Positions 49,728-57,923 of a stretch of 64,000 nucleotides of DNA are shown piece after piece. This DNA is from Ravibacter sp037191015 (GTDB taxonomy: Bacteria; Bacteroidota; Bacteroidia; Cytophagales; Spirosomataceae), in assembly GCA_037191015.1 (NCBI GenBank), contig JBBCKD010000027.1, positions 434,001-498,000 on the forward strand, given 5' to 3'. The position numbers and the translations under genes are program-made. The first letter of the stretch is position 1; every line of letters starts with the position of its first letter. The notes below the pieces were generated by a model, which made no database searches, was not told the origin of the DNA, and saw only the letters and a list, made by a program, of their open reading frames with translations.

Positions 49728-50033
49728 TTTCTTTCTGATCCAGGGATTTAATCACGCAGTAGTCTTCTTTTTCCAGGTGCAAATATAGCAAGTTGACAAT
49801 AAACAAAATATCTATATATTTCAAAATATTAAATCTTAAAGTTTAATATAACATGATATATAAAGATAAATAATCTAAAAAGAATCTCATTTACCGAAAC
49901 ATAATTCAATTACTGCTTTCAATGGGGGATGCATGTTAGCTTTGTATCGATTTAATTTGATATCGATAGTCGGGCTTCCCCGGGAAAATCTTACCCGGGC
50001 AGGCCGTGTTTTCGCACCAAAAATTTGCATGAA
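49728..50033. promoter_or_regulatory. 306-base AT-rich region with importer promoter and structured leader
   Basis: TAGCTTTG at 49937-49944 matches the -7 element, giving a leader of about 85 bases. It contains TATCGAT (49945-49951) with inverted partner ATCGATA (49962-49968), and CCCGGG (49979-49984) paired with CCCGGG (49994-49999). I do not see the conserved box of a cobalamin riboswitch. No gene. Confidence 0.45.
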
Positions 50034-51224
50034 ATGTGGTTGAAGCTGGTTTATATCCTGAAAGCTGCTGCTGACCGGCGGCCGGCACTTATCTGGCTCC
50101 TGGCCCTGGCAGGCTGTTACCAGACATCTTCGCAGAACGACGCTCCGCCCGTAGCTTCCGGCGCGCAGGAAGGGTTGATCCGGTATGCGCAGGGTTTCCA
50201 GATACGACAGGAAAAAGGCTATCAGCTTCTTGATATCGTCACACCTTTCCGCACCGCAGGCGATACGCTCCGCTATGTGCTGCTCAAAAAAGGAGACGGT
50301 ATTCCCGAAGGATTTTCGCAGAGCCAGGTCATTCACATACCGGTGAAGTCCATCGCCGTTACCTCGAACCTCCATGCCGGCGCTATAGACCGGCTGGAAG
50401 CATGGGATTTCCTGATAGCAGCAGGCGACGGCGACCAGCTGTACTCACCGAAGATCAGGGAGAAAATACGTGCAGGAACAATTAAAGAGATCTATAAGGG
50501 GAATACCTTAAACCAGGAAAAGGTCCTGGAGCTGCAGCCCGGTATCCTCATGGTAACCGGAAGCCCGGAAGCCGGCCCGGAGGCGTATTCAAATATTGTA
50601 AAATCGGGTATCCCGGTCATTATCAATTCCGAATGGATGGAAAACTCTCCCCTTGGCCGGGCAGAGTGGATCAAATTAATGGCGGCGCTGCTCGACCGTC
50701 AGAATTTTGCCGACCATCAGTTCGCCTTCGTGGAATCATCCTACCGGCATGTGGCGGAGCTCGTCAGTAAATCTGCGGCAAGAAAACCCGGCGTTTTACT
50801 CGGGAACGAGTACCAGGGCACCTGGTATATGCCCGGCGGAAAAAGCTTTATGGCAACCCTGCTTTCGGACGCAGGAGCAGACTACCATTGGAAGGACAAC
50901 GATCAGACCGGCGGTATTCCGCTCAACTTCGAGGCGGTATACCCGGTAGCGCTCGATGCAGATTTCTGGCTTAACATATACGTTTCTTCGGCCCGGGACG
51001 GGAAAAAGGAACTGCTCTCGTCAGACAACAGGTACGCAGACTTCAAATCCGTCAGGAACGGCCGGCTTTACAGTCTGGCCAACCGGGTAAATGAAGCCGG
51101 GGCCAACGATTACTGGGAATCTTCATCTTTCCGGCCCGACCTGCTGCTGGCCGACTATGTGAAAATACTGCACCCGGATTTACTTCCCGAGCATACATTG
51201 TATTATTGCATCAAATTGGACTAA
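50034..51224 (+). CDS. ABC importer substrate-binding lipoprotein (metal-chelate/corrinoid type)
   Basis: The 396-residue protein has a lipoprotein signal ending LLALAGC (Cys about residue 31 from ATG 50034). The rest is a two-lobed TroA/FhuD/BtuF-like fold: VKSIAVTSNLHAGAIDRL, LELQPGILMVTGSPEAG, SGIPVIINSEWMENSPLGR, PGVLLGNEYQGTWYMPGGKSF (in parts). In Bacteroidota this group carries iron chelates, heme or corrinoids to the inner-membrane permease. It is the first gene of a three-gene set. Ligand not identifiable from sequence. Confidence 0.88.
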   Translation: MWLKLVYILKAAADRRPALIWLLALAGCYQTSSQNDAPPVASGAQEGLIRYAQGFQIRQEKGYQLLDIVTPFRTAGDTLRYVLLKKGDGIPEGFSQSQVIHIPVKSIAVTSNLHAGAIDRLEAWDFLIAAGDGDQLYSPKIREKIRAGTIKEIYKGNTLNQEKVLELQPGILMVTGSPEAGPEAYSNIVKSGIPVIINSEWMENSPLGRAEWIKLMAALLDRQNFADHQFAFVESSYRHVAELVSKSAARKPGVLLGNEYQGTWYMPGGKSFMATLLSDAGADYHWKDNDQTGGIPLNFEAVYPVALDADFWLNIYVSSARDGKKELLSSDNRYADFKSVRNGRLYSLANRVNEAGANDYWESSSFRPDLLLADYVKILHPDLLPEHTLYYCIKLD

Positions 51225-52282
51225 GCCTGACTCTCTTGCACTCGTTTTCTTCCAAATATCTCCGGTTGTCGATCCTTCTCCCGGGCTTACTTGTGCTGCT
51301 CATTTCCGATATACTCCTGGGATCGGTGCATATCCCCCTTCGCGACACCCTGTCGATTCTTACAGGAGGAGAGAGCGAAGTGAAAGCGTGGAGCTATATT
51401 ATATACAATATACGCATTCCCAAGGCGCTGACGGCGGTTCTTGCCGGAGCGGCGCTCTCCGTAAGCGGGTTGCAAATGCAAACGCTTTTCAGAAACCCGC
51501 TTGCAAGCCCTTCCGAGCTGGGCATCAGCGCCGGAGCAGCACTGGGCACCGGGTTCCTTATATTCGCCGGCGGCGCTGCCGGAAGCATTGTCAACCTGCA
51601 CCGGCTGGGTATCGGGACATCCTGGCTACTGGCCCTCAGCGCTTCGCTGGGAGCTGCGCTGGTTTTCTCTGTGCTCCTGGTAATTTCCCGTTTCGTACGC
51701 GATCATGTCGTTTTGCTGATCGTCGGCCTGCTGTTGGGGACATTGACCTTATCGCTTACAACTATCTGGCAATACTATAGCAAACCGGAGCAGCTGCAGG
51801 CATTTATTTCCTGGACATTCGGCAGCCTCGGCGGTGTCTCCGGCCACCAGCTGACCGTTCTTGCATCGGTTTCCATTACCGGCATCCTGGTCTCCTTTTC
51901 ACTGTCCAAAACATTGAACGCGCTTCTCCTCGGAGAGCAGAATGCGGCTACGCTGGGGATCTCCATACAGAAAGCCAGGACCTTCATATTGATCAATACC
52001 TGTATTCTCACCGGAACTGTAACGGCATTCTGCGGTCCCATAGGCTTCATAGGCATGGCGGTACCTCATCTTACCCGGTCGCTTCTGAACACTTCCAACC
52101 ACCTCGTCCTGTTGCCTGCCTGTTGTCTCACGGGCGCTATGCTCCTGCTGGCATGCGATATCATCGCACAACTCCCCGGAAGCGGGTTTGTGCTCCCGAT
52201 CAATGTAGCGACCTCGCTTGTGGGCGCGCCGATAGTGATATGGATTATCCTGAAAATGAACAACCTGCGTAATTCATTTTGA
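51206..52282 (+). CDS. FecCD-family ABC importer permease
   Basis: The 358-residue protein has about nine or ten membrane helices in the BtuC/FecCD pattern: RIPKALTAVLAGAALSVSGLQMQ, FRNPLASPSELGISAGAALG, and FCGPIGFIGMAVPHLTRSLL. It forms the channel of a metal-chelate importer. No ATG is available near the start; TTG 51206 overlaps the binding-protein gene by 19 bases, and TTG 51236 is an alternative. The ATPase gene follows 1 base after the stop. All three genes are one unit. Confidence 0.92.
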   Translation: MHQIGLSLTLLHSFSSKYLRLSILLPGLLVLLISDILLGSVHIPLRDTLSILTGGESEVKAWSYIIYNIRIPKALTAVLAGAALSVSGLQMQTLFRNPLASPSELGISAGAALGTGFLIFAGGAAGSIVNLHRLGIGTSWLLALSASLGAALVFSVLLVISRFVRDHVVLLIVGLLLGTLTLSLTTIWQYYSKPEQLQAFISWTFGSLGGVSGHQLTVLASVSITGILVSFSLSKTLNALLLGEQNAATLGISIQKARTFILINTCILTGTVTAFCGPIGFIGMAVPHLTRSLLNTSNHLVLLPACCLTGAMLLLACDIIAQLPGSGFVLPINVATSLVGAPIVIWIILKMNNLRNSF

Positions 52283-52283
52283 T

Positions 52284-53300
52284 ATGACGCTTACTACTCA
52301 TGAGCTTTCGATAGGATATGCCGGGAAAAGCGGCCATGTGTCGGTCGCTGCCGGGATAAACCTCAGCCTGAGTCCGGGCAAGCTGACCGCCCTGCTGGGG
52401 AGGAACGGCTCCGGGAAGTCGACTCTGATCCGTACCCTGGCGGGACTTCAGAAGCCCGTAGCAGGAAGTGCAATGGTGGAAGGCAGGGATGTCCGGGAGT
52501 GGGACAGCCAGGACTTGTCCAGGAAAATGGCAGTTGTCCTGCAGGAGCAGCTCAGGAATCCCAACCTGACGGTGTACGAGCTCGTTGCCCTGGGAAGGAC
52601 TCCGTATACCAACTGGCTCGGGACCCTGAGCAAAGAAGACAATGACCAGGTTTTGGGGAGTATCCGGAAGGCAGGTATCCCTGAATTATCAGGACGCGGG
52701 ACCCATTTACTCAGTGACGGCGAGCGGCAGAAAGCGATGTTTGCGAGAGCGCTGGCCCAGGAGACTCCGCTTATCCTTCTCGACGAGCCGACCGCACACC
52801 TGGATATTCTCAGCAGGATAGAGCTTATCCGGATACTCAGGCTAACCGCTCATACGGAATCCAAGTCGGTACTCTTTTCGACGCATGATCTCGAGCTTGC
52901 CCTGCAGATGAGCGATCAGCTGTGGCTGTTTGACGGAAGAGGCGCTCTTTTAACAGGCACCCCGGAAGATCTTGTCCTGCAGGGGCATATCAGCCGGCTT
53001 TACTCACAACCCGGTGAATGGGGATTCGATATTGCTACCGGCGAAATTGTCGCACCCGCTCCCTCGCCCCTGAAGAAAGCGGTCGGACTGTCGGGAGAGG
53101 GTCCCGAATATTTCTGGACAAGGAAAGCGCTGATCCGGACAGGATATACAATTGCCGGTCACGACGGGGCGGGCTGCTCGGTCCGTATCGAAAAAAGCGG
53201 GCAATCCGTACGCTGGATTGTCAGCGAAAACAGCAACGAACAAATCGCCGGAAATATCGCGGAGATGCTTGCGTACCTGGAAACGGGTTTCAACGATTGA
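52284..53300 (+). CDS. ABC importer ATPase with C-terminal extension
   Basis: The 338-residue protein has the FecE/BtuD core: Walker A (GRNGSGKSTLIRT), Q-loop (VVLQEQ), signature LLSDGERQKAMFARAL, Walker B (LILLDEPTAHLD) and H-loop (FSTHDLEL). The core ends near residue 255 (typical of FecE). About 85 residues follow (GPEYFWTRKALIRTGYTIAG ... SGQSVRWIVSENSNEQI), a small alpha/beta-looking domain absent from E. coli FecE. It powers import through the permease encoded just before. Confidence 0.93.
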   Translation: MTLTTHELSIGYAGKSGHVSVAAGINLSLSPGKLTALLGRNGSGKSTLIRTLAGLQKPVAGSAMVEGRDVREWDSQDLSRKMAVVLQEQLRNPNLTVYELVALGRTPYTNWLGTLSKEDNDQVLGSIRKAGIPELSGRGTHLLSDGERQKAMFARALAQETPLILLDEPTAHLDILSRIELIRILRLTAHTESKSVLFSTHDLELALQMSDQLWLFDGRGALLTGTPEDLVLQGHISRLYSQPGEWGFDIATGEIVAPAPSPLKKAVGLSGEGPEYFWTRKALIRTGYTIAGHDGAGCSVRIEKSGQSVRWIVSENSNEQIAGNIAEMLAYLETGFND

Positions 53301-53308
53301 AATTAGTC

Positions 53309-53327
53309 CCCCCGGTTAAACCGGGGG
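53309..53327. terminator. 19-bp perfect palindrome between convergent importer ATPase and rnhA
   Basis: CCCCCGGTT (53309-53317), a central A, and AACCGGGGG (53319-53327). It can fold into a 7-bp GC stem with TTAAA loop. No T-run follows on either strand. It lies 9 bases after the ATPase gene, so it may protect or end both messages; a REP-type repeat is equally possible. Confidence 0.5.
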
Positions 53328-53360
53328 CTATTATATTGACGATCCCGGCGGATCTGTGCG

Positions 53361-53993
53361 TTATTTCCTCCCGAAATCAGCCGGGTTTTCACCCCAATAT
53401 TCCGTTTCCCATTTCAAGACAGGGTTTTTGTAGGTATTGGTTGCCAGCCAGCGTTCGGCCCGCTGCAACAACTCAAAAACCGGCTTATTGCGCGGCGTCA
53501 GCTCGAGTTTGGTATTGGCATGCTTCTTTTTAACCCATCCTATCGCCGTTCTTGAGTCAGAATACACAGGGATCTCGCTGTTATGTCTCTGCAGATAGGC
53601 AAGCGCGTGCACAATAGCCAGGAACTCCCCGATATTGTTGGTTGCATCGGCATACGGCCCTTGCAGGAATACTTTTTCTTTTGTCTGAAGGTAAATACCC
53701 TGGTACTCCATATCGCCGGTGGCCGTATTCCAGGCAGCATCCACAACGAGGCTGTTCAGGACAGGCTTTCCTACCGACGGCGGCGCCGCTTTCAAAGCCG
53801 GCTTGGCTGCTCCCTTTTTTACAAATTCCCAATAGCTCCGACGGATGGCTGATTCGGCTTCGGACAAGGAGTCAAAGGACTTATACTGACTGCCTTCAAG
53901 GCCCTTAATCTGCTTTTCACACTCTTTCCAATCAGTAAAGATCCCGGTTTTTCTCCCCTGCCACACTACATAATACTTCTGCTTTTTAGCCAT
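53361..53993 (-). CDS. rnhA: Ribonuclease H with N-terminal hybrid-binding domain
   Basis: The 210-residue protein begins with the caulimovirus-viroplasmin/RNase-H hybrid-binding domain (KKQKYYVVWQGRKTGIFTDW ... CEKQIKGLEGSQYKSFDSLSEAE, quoted in parts). The RNase HI domain carries the acidic catalytic set: Asp in LVVDAAWNTATG, Glu in NNIGEFLAIVHAL, Asp in VYSDSRTAIGWVKKKH and a late Asp in ENPADFGRK. It cleaves RNA in RNA-DNA hybrids. Start ATG 53993; the frame extends 16 codons upstream unsupported. Confidence 0.95.
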   Translation of the reverse strand: MAKKQKYYVVWQGRKTGIFTDWKECEKQIKGLEGSQYKSFDSLSEAESAIRRSYWEFVKKGAAKPALKAAPPSVGKPVLNSLVVDAAWNTATGDMEYQGIYLQTKEKVFLQGPYADATNNIGEFLAIVHALAYLQRHNSEIPVYSDSRTAIGWVKKKHANTKLELTPRNKPVFELLQRAERWLATNTYKNPVLKWETEYWGENPADFGRK

Positions 53994-54053
53994 TACTTCT
54001 GTATACCCGGGAGTGTTTAGACGATACTTCCCGGTTCGCAAATATAAAAGAAT

Positions 54054-54089
54054 ATATCCCGGCAGGTCGGCTCAGACCTGCCGGGATAT
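54054..54089 (-). terminator. Strong terminator downstream of the BNR-repeat gene
   Basis: ATATCCCGGCAGGTC (54054-54068) and GACCTGCCGGGATAT (54075-54089) form a perfect 15-bp stem with a 6-base loop. On the minus strand a T-rich stretch follows (ATTCTTTTATATTTG). It lies about 100 bases after the BNR gene stop; TATATTTG at 54039-54046 (minus) may be part of the rnhA promoter. Confidence 0.8.
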
Positions 54090-54189
54090 CCCTCTTTTTA
54101 AGTTTATTTAACTATGAGGCCGGTAGCTGCACGGAGGTTGCCTGGAATATACACATGTCGCCCCCTGCGGGGCCGGACGAAGGACAGCG

Positions 54190-55368
54190 TCAAAACCCGC
54201 TCCGCTCCGGTACTATTATATCTGCACTCGGTACATTCCATATAGTAGCGCCGATGTACCGTTCGGGGCCTGTCAGCATGTCTGTGAAATAGTAGACGAT
54301 AACGAGGCTGCCGTCAGGGCGCTGCACCATTTTCGGATAGCCGATGTCCCTGGCAGCTCCGTCATTGCGGAGTATATATTTCTTACTCCAGCTCTTCCCG
54401 TTGTCGGAGCTGAGCTTCGCTATCATGGCTGCGTTCCGGCCCGTGGAAGGATCGGAACGGTATCCGTAGACCAGGCAGATCCGGCCGTCTTTGAGACGCA
54501 GCATGGCGGGCGGGCTTCCGCCTTTTCCGGTATCGTCGGAAGCATTACCGAGTTGTTTCCACGATTTCCCGTTACTCCTTGAATAATAAGTGCTGATAAA
54601 ATCGGCCCCGTCCTCCCGGTTACGGATAGTCACCAGCAGCTCGCGCTTGGAGATCCGCACCGCCGCCGGCATGATCGCAAAGCCTTCGGGCTCCTCTCCT
54701 ATCGGCGATACAAGCGACCAGTTAACCCCACCGTCGACCGTCCTGACGCATATCACGCGCCCTTCTTTACCATCAGATTTTGTAGCAGTGATAAAGAGCA
54801 TACACTCCTTTTCCGAATTCACGATATACTCTGTACGCGCCTCGAGTCCGGTCATACCGAAATCAGGCAGCATATAAGGACCAGCCCAGGTTTTTCCCCG
54901 GTTTGCAGAAAACCAGAAATAAGACTTTTTATTTTTCGCAAACCTGGTAACAAAAGCGAGGTTGGGATCTTTAAAATTGATAGGCCTTGTAAGTTTTTTG
55001 GGCTTTGGCATGGGCACGTCCGTCCGCTGCGTACCGAATTCCGCCTCAAATACCAGCACGCCGGCTTTGGCCGGATCCTCAATTTCCCACGACTCGCCCC
55101 CGTCCTTGCTTCTCGCCAACACGTGCATTTCGGTCTTTTCCCGGTCGATATAGTGCAGGCTTGTTTTTGTTTGCTTATGATACCCTATTGAAAAACCCGT
55201 CAGAATTTCGTTGCCCCATATCCAGATACCGGTATTGGCAGGCCAGCCGGCATAACGTCCGGGCTCATGATAAACCTTCAGGTGCCTGACGTCGTCTGCG
55301 GGGATCTGTGCACGAAGGGTAATGGTTGTCAGAGAAAGGAAACAAAATGTTCTGAAAAAACGGAGCAT
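54190..55368 (-). CDS. Exported BNR/Asp-box protein, sialidase-like fold
   Basis: The 392-residue protein starts with a signal peptide (LRFFRTFCFLSLTTITLRAQ). Five Asp-box turns (S-x-D/N-x-G-x-S/T-W) are visible: SKDGGESW, SANRGKTW, TVDGGVNW, SRSNGKSW and SSDNGKSW, marking a six-bladed sialidase propeller. The family includes exo-alpha-sialidases and other glycan-binding or -cleaving proteins; the Arg triad could not be confirmed by eye. It should act in the periplasm or outside. It is divergent from gntP. Substrate uncertain. Confidence 0.82.
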   Translation of the reverse strand: MLRFFRTFCFLSLTTITLRAQIPADDVRHLKVYHEPGRYAGWPANTGIWIWGNEILTGFSIGYHKQTKTSLHYIDREKTEMHVLARSKDGGESWEIEDPAKAGVLVFEAEFGTQRTDVPMPKPKKLTRPINFKDPNLAFVTRFAKNKKSYFWFSANRGKTWAGPYMLPDFGMTGLEARTEYIVNSEKECMLFITATKSDGKEGRVICVRTVDGGVNWSLVSPIGEEPEGFAIMPAAVRISKRELLVTIRNREDGADFISTYYSRSNGKSWKQLGNASDDTGKGGSPPAMLRLKDGRICLVYGYRSDPSTGRNAAMIAKLSSDNGKSWSKKYILRNDGAARDIGYPKMVQRPDGSLVIVYYFTDMLTGPERYIGATIWNVPSADIIVPERSGF

Positions 55369-55401
55369 AAAAAATTCCTTGTAATTAAATTGAGAGAAAT
55401 G

Positions 55402-55461
55402 GTATACAATATTCACACTACTCGTATACAGACTGTTACAAGCCCTGTAATGATTTTACAG
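55402..55461. promoter_or_regulatory. Inverted repeats in the BNR/gntP divergent control region
   Basis: GTATAC occurs at 55402-55407 and 55424-55429, two helical turns apart. TTACA (55436-55440) and TGTAA (55446-55450) are inverted, and CTGTAA (55445-55450) pairs with TTACAG (55456-55461). All are within the 150 bases between the two start codons and could be operators shared by both genes. Confidence 0.4.
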
Positions 55462-55518
55462 TAAATCTGACTGTCCGGCTGTCTTTTGTGTGTTACGAAA
55501 ATACATAAATTTCCGTTA

Positions 55519-56868
55519 ATGCACCCTATCGAGATCTCTCTTGTCCATTTGCTGCTTTCACTGGCGGCGGGCATCTCCATCATTATCATTCTCACGGCCA
55601 GGTACAAATTGCATGCGTTCTATGCCCTGCTGATTGCCTGCTTCGTGGTAGGCCTTGGCGTAGGTATGCCCGTCGAAAGTATTCTGGAACATGCGAAATC
55701 GGGCTTTGGCCACGTCATGAAATCGCTCGCGCTGATCATCGTGCTCGGCACCGCCCTGGGAATTTTACTTGAGAAATCGGGAAGTACCCGGGTGATGGCC
55801 GAATGGATCCTCAAAAAGACGGGTGAAAAGAGAGCTCCGATGGCTATGGGAATTACCGGGTTTGTCGTAGGGCTGCCGATTTTCTGTGACTCGGGCTACA
55901 TCGTGCTGAGCGGCCTCGCCAATTCGCTCGCCAGGCGGACGGGTATTTCAATAGCTATCCTGGCAGGCGCGCTTGCGACAGGGCTTTACTCCGTACATTG
56001 CATGATCCCGCCTCATCCGGGCATGAGCGCGGCGGCAGCTCACCTGCAGGTTGATTTCGGGAAGCTGATCCTGATGGGAATCCTGGTTGCCATACCATCC
56101 AGCATAGCGGGCTATTTATGGACGAGCTATGCCGGAAAAAAATGGGAAGGCGAGGTTATTCCCGTCGCAAAAGAGGAAGAAAGCCTGGAAACGGGACGAA
56201 TGCCGTCTACCGAAATGTCCTTTGCTCCCGTTGTCATCCCCATACTGCTTATCGCGCTAAAGCCTTTCTTAAACGTGCCCGGGGCTGAAGAAACGTTTCT
56301 GACCCATTTTACCGCTGTGGCCGGCGAGCCTTCCATCGCGCTCGCTATAGGGATTGTGCTTTCCCTCCTGAATTTCAAAAACGGGAAAAAGAGTAATATG
56401 ATCACCGCTTCCCTGTCGGACGCAGCGGAAAAGGCCGGCGGGATACTCGTTATCATAGGAGCCGGCGGAGCTTTCGGCGCAGTCCTTGCAGCGACCAATC
56501 CTGCCTCACACTTTACGTCTGCTGCCCAAAGCGGCTCCTGGGGAATACTCTTCCCTTTCCTGGTAGCTTTTGTGCTCAAAACAGCGCAGGGCTCGTCGAC
56601 TGTCGCTATCATCACCACTGCCTCGCTGATCCACCCTCTTCTGCCGGTTCTGCACCTGGACAGCCAGACAGGAACGCTCATGGCTGCTCTTGCCATGGGG
56701 GCGGGCTCCATGATGATATCCCACGCAAACGATGCCTATTTCTGGGTAATAGCCAAATTCTCCGGCCTGGAGATGAAAACCATGCTGAAAGTCTACACGG
56801 TCGCTTCGCTATGCATGGGGCTCACGGCACTGGCCGCCACATACCTTTTGTGGGTAATTATGAATTAA
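55519..56868 (+). CDS. GntP-family gluconate/organic acid:H+ symporter
   Basis: The 449-residue inner-membrane protein has about twelve membrane segments and GntP signatures: IVLGTALGILLEKSGSTRVM, FVVGLPIFCDSGYIVLSG, PPHPGMSAAAAHLQVDFG, and the C-terminal GAGSMMISHANDAYFWVIAKF. Relatives import gluconate, galactonate, idonate or similar sugar acids with protons. No gluconate kinase gene is near; its neighbour is a sialidase-fold gene divergent from it. The start is ATG 55519; 11 extra codons from a GTG are possible. It ends convergent to dapA. Confidence 0.88.
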   Translation: MHPIEISLVHLLLSLAAGISIIIILTARYKLHAFYALLIACFVVGLGVGMPVESILEHAKSGFGHVMKSLALIIVLGTALGILLEKSGSTRVMAEWILKKTGEKRAPMAMGITGFVVGLPIFCDSGYIVLSGLANSLARRTGISIAILAGALATGLYSVHCMIPPHPGMSAAAAHLQVDFGKLILMGILVAIPSSIAGYLWTSYAGKKWEGEVIPVAKEEESLETGRMPSTEMSFAPVVIPILLIALKPFLNVPGAEETFLTHFTAVAGEPSIALAIGIVLSLLNFKNGKKSNMITASLSDAAEKAGGILVIIGAGGAFGAVLAATNPASHFTSAAQSGSWGILFPFLVAFVLKTAQGSSTVAIITTASLIHPLLPVLHLDSQTGTLMAALAMGAGSMMISHANDAYFWVIAKFSGLEMKTMLKVYTVASLCMGLTALAATYLLWVIMN

Positions 56869-56907
56869 GAATTATGAATGTGTGCTTCTGAGCAGAATCG
56901 AAAAGGC

Positions 56908-57798
56908 CTATATAAATCCTTCCCGGACCATAGCGGACTCCAGCTTTTCACCCAACCCTTCAGTAGCCTTTACAAGCGGAAGACGGACCTCTGAAGAAGC
57001 CAGCCCCTTAATTTCAAGGCATTTTTTAATTCCCACGGGATTGGACTCTACGTAAAGGAGCGTATCGAAGTCTATGAATGAATACTGGATCTTAGATGCC
57101 TCGGCAAAACGCCCTTCGAGCGCATGCCAGGTCATAGCCCCGAATTCCTTTGGAAAGGCATTGGCAATGACGGAAATAACACCATGCCAGCCTACGCTGA
57201 CCATCGGAGTAACAAGATTATCGTCACCGGAAAGCAGCAAAAAGTCTTTAGGCGCTTTCCAGGCAAGCTGCATCGCAAACTCGAGACTGCTGGTAGCATC
57301 CTTTATCCCGATGATGTTGGGATGCTCCGCCAGCGTCAGCACGGTGTCGAGCGATAAAGACACTACTGTCCTGCCTGGCACATTGTACAGGATAACCGGC
57401 ACGGGAGATGCATCGGCAATGGCGGTAAAATGAGCCACCAGCCCTGACTGCGGGGGTTTATTGTAATAAGGCGCTACAGATAAAACCGCATCGACGCCAC
57501 TCAGATCCGCCTGGGCGATCGCCTCGAGAACCGACCTGGTGTCATTACCGCCGATCCCGTATACGATCGGAAGCTTCCTGGGGTTATTTTGCTTGGTTAG
57601 CTCCAGCAGGCGTTTTTTTTCGGAAGCGGTAACAGTCGGGGACTCGCCTGTAGTACCCTGTACCACAAAATAGTCCACACCTCCTTCACTGAGGAATCCG
57701 AGAAGCCTGACGTACGCATCGTAGTCTACTTCCTGTTGCTCGTCAAACGGGGTAACAACCGCTACTCCTACACCTTTAAATCGCTGATCAACTGACAT
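56908..57798 (-). CDS. dapA: 4-Hydroxy-tetrahydrodipicolinate synthase
   Basis: The 296-residue TIM barrel condenses pyruvate with aspartate semialdehyde in lysine/DAP synthesis. Key motifs are VQGTTGESPT (with the two Thr), YNVPGRT (catalytic Tyr), GIKDATS (Schiff-base Lys) and GDDNLVTPM. The match is to DapA proper rather than N-acetylneuraminate lyase. ATG 57798 is chosen because 31 codons of the longer frame fall in a GC-rich repeat. It lies between gntP and ligA; the latter is 126 bases upstream on the same strand. Confidence 0.95.
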   Translation of the reverse strand: MSVDQRFKGVGVAVVTPFDEQQEVDYDAYVRLLGFLSEGGVDYFVVQGTTGESPTVTASEKKRLLELTKQNNPRKLPIVYGIGGNDTRSVLEAIAQADLSGVDAVLSVAPYYNKPPQSGLVAHFTAIADASPVPVILYNVPGRTVVSLSLDTVLTLAEHPNIIGIKDATSSLEFAMQLAWKAPKDFLLLSGDDNLVTPMVSVGWHGVISVIANAFPKEFGAMTWHALEGRFAEASKIQYSFIDFDTLLYVESNPVGIKKCLEIKGLASSEVRLPLVKATEGLGEKLESAMVREGFI

Positions 57799-57827
57799 TA
57801 TAATTGATATATATTCGTTTTTCCCGG

Positions 57828-57887
57828 CTCCGGGGCTGATGCCCGATGCCCCGGGGCTCACACCCTGGGCTGGATACCCCGGATTGT
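57828..57887. repeat. GC-rich imperfect repeats between ligA and dapA
   Basis: CCCGGCTCCGGGGC, GCCCCGGGGC and related CCCTGGGCTGGATACCCC words occur as overlapping imperfect inverted repeats. This type of CCCCGGGGCT repeat is known from intergenic DNA of several Bacteroidota and Planctomycetes genomes. It makes the apparent N-terminal extension of dapA unlikely. Confidence 0.55.
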
Positions 57888-57923
57888 TCAATCCGCAAAT
57901 GTAATGAGCTTCATGTACTTTCG

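Noticed and set aside
49945..50033. Possible cobalamin riboswitch before the importer operon
   Set aside because: The leader is structured and the operon type fits, but I cannot find the conserved core boxes of that riboswitch.
56908..57798. N-acetylneuraminate lyase instead of DapA, suggested by the nearby sialidase-fold gene
   Set aside because: Motifs TTGESPT, YNVPGRT and GIKDATS fit DapA, and it neighbours ligA rather than sialic acid genes.
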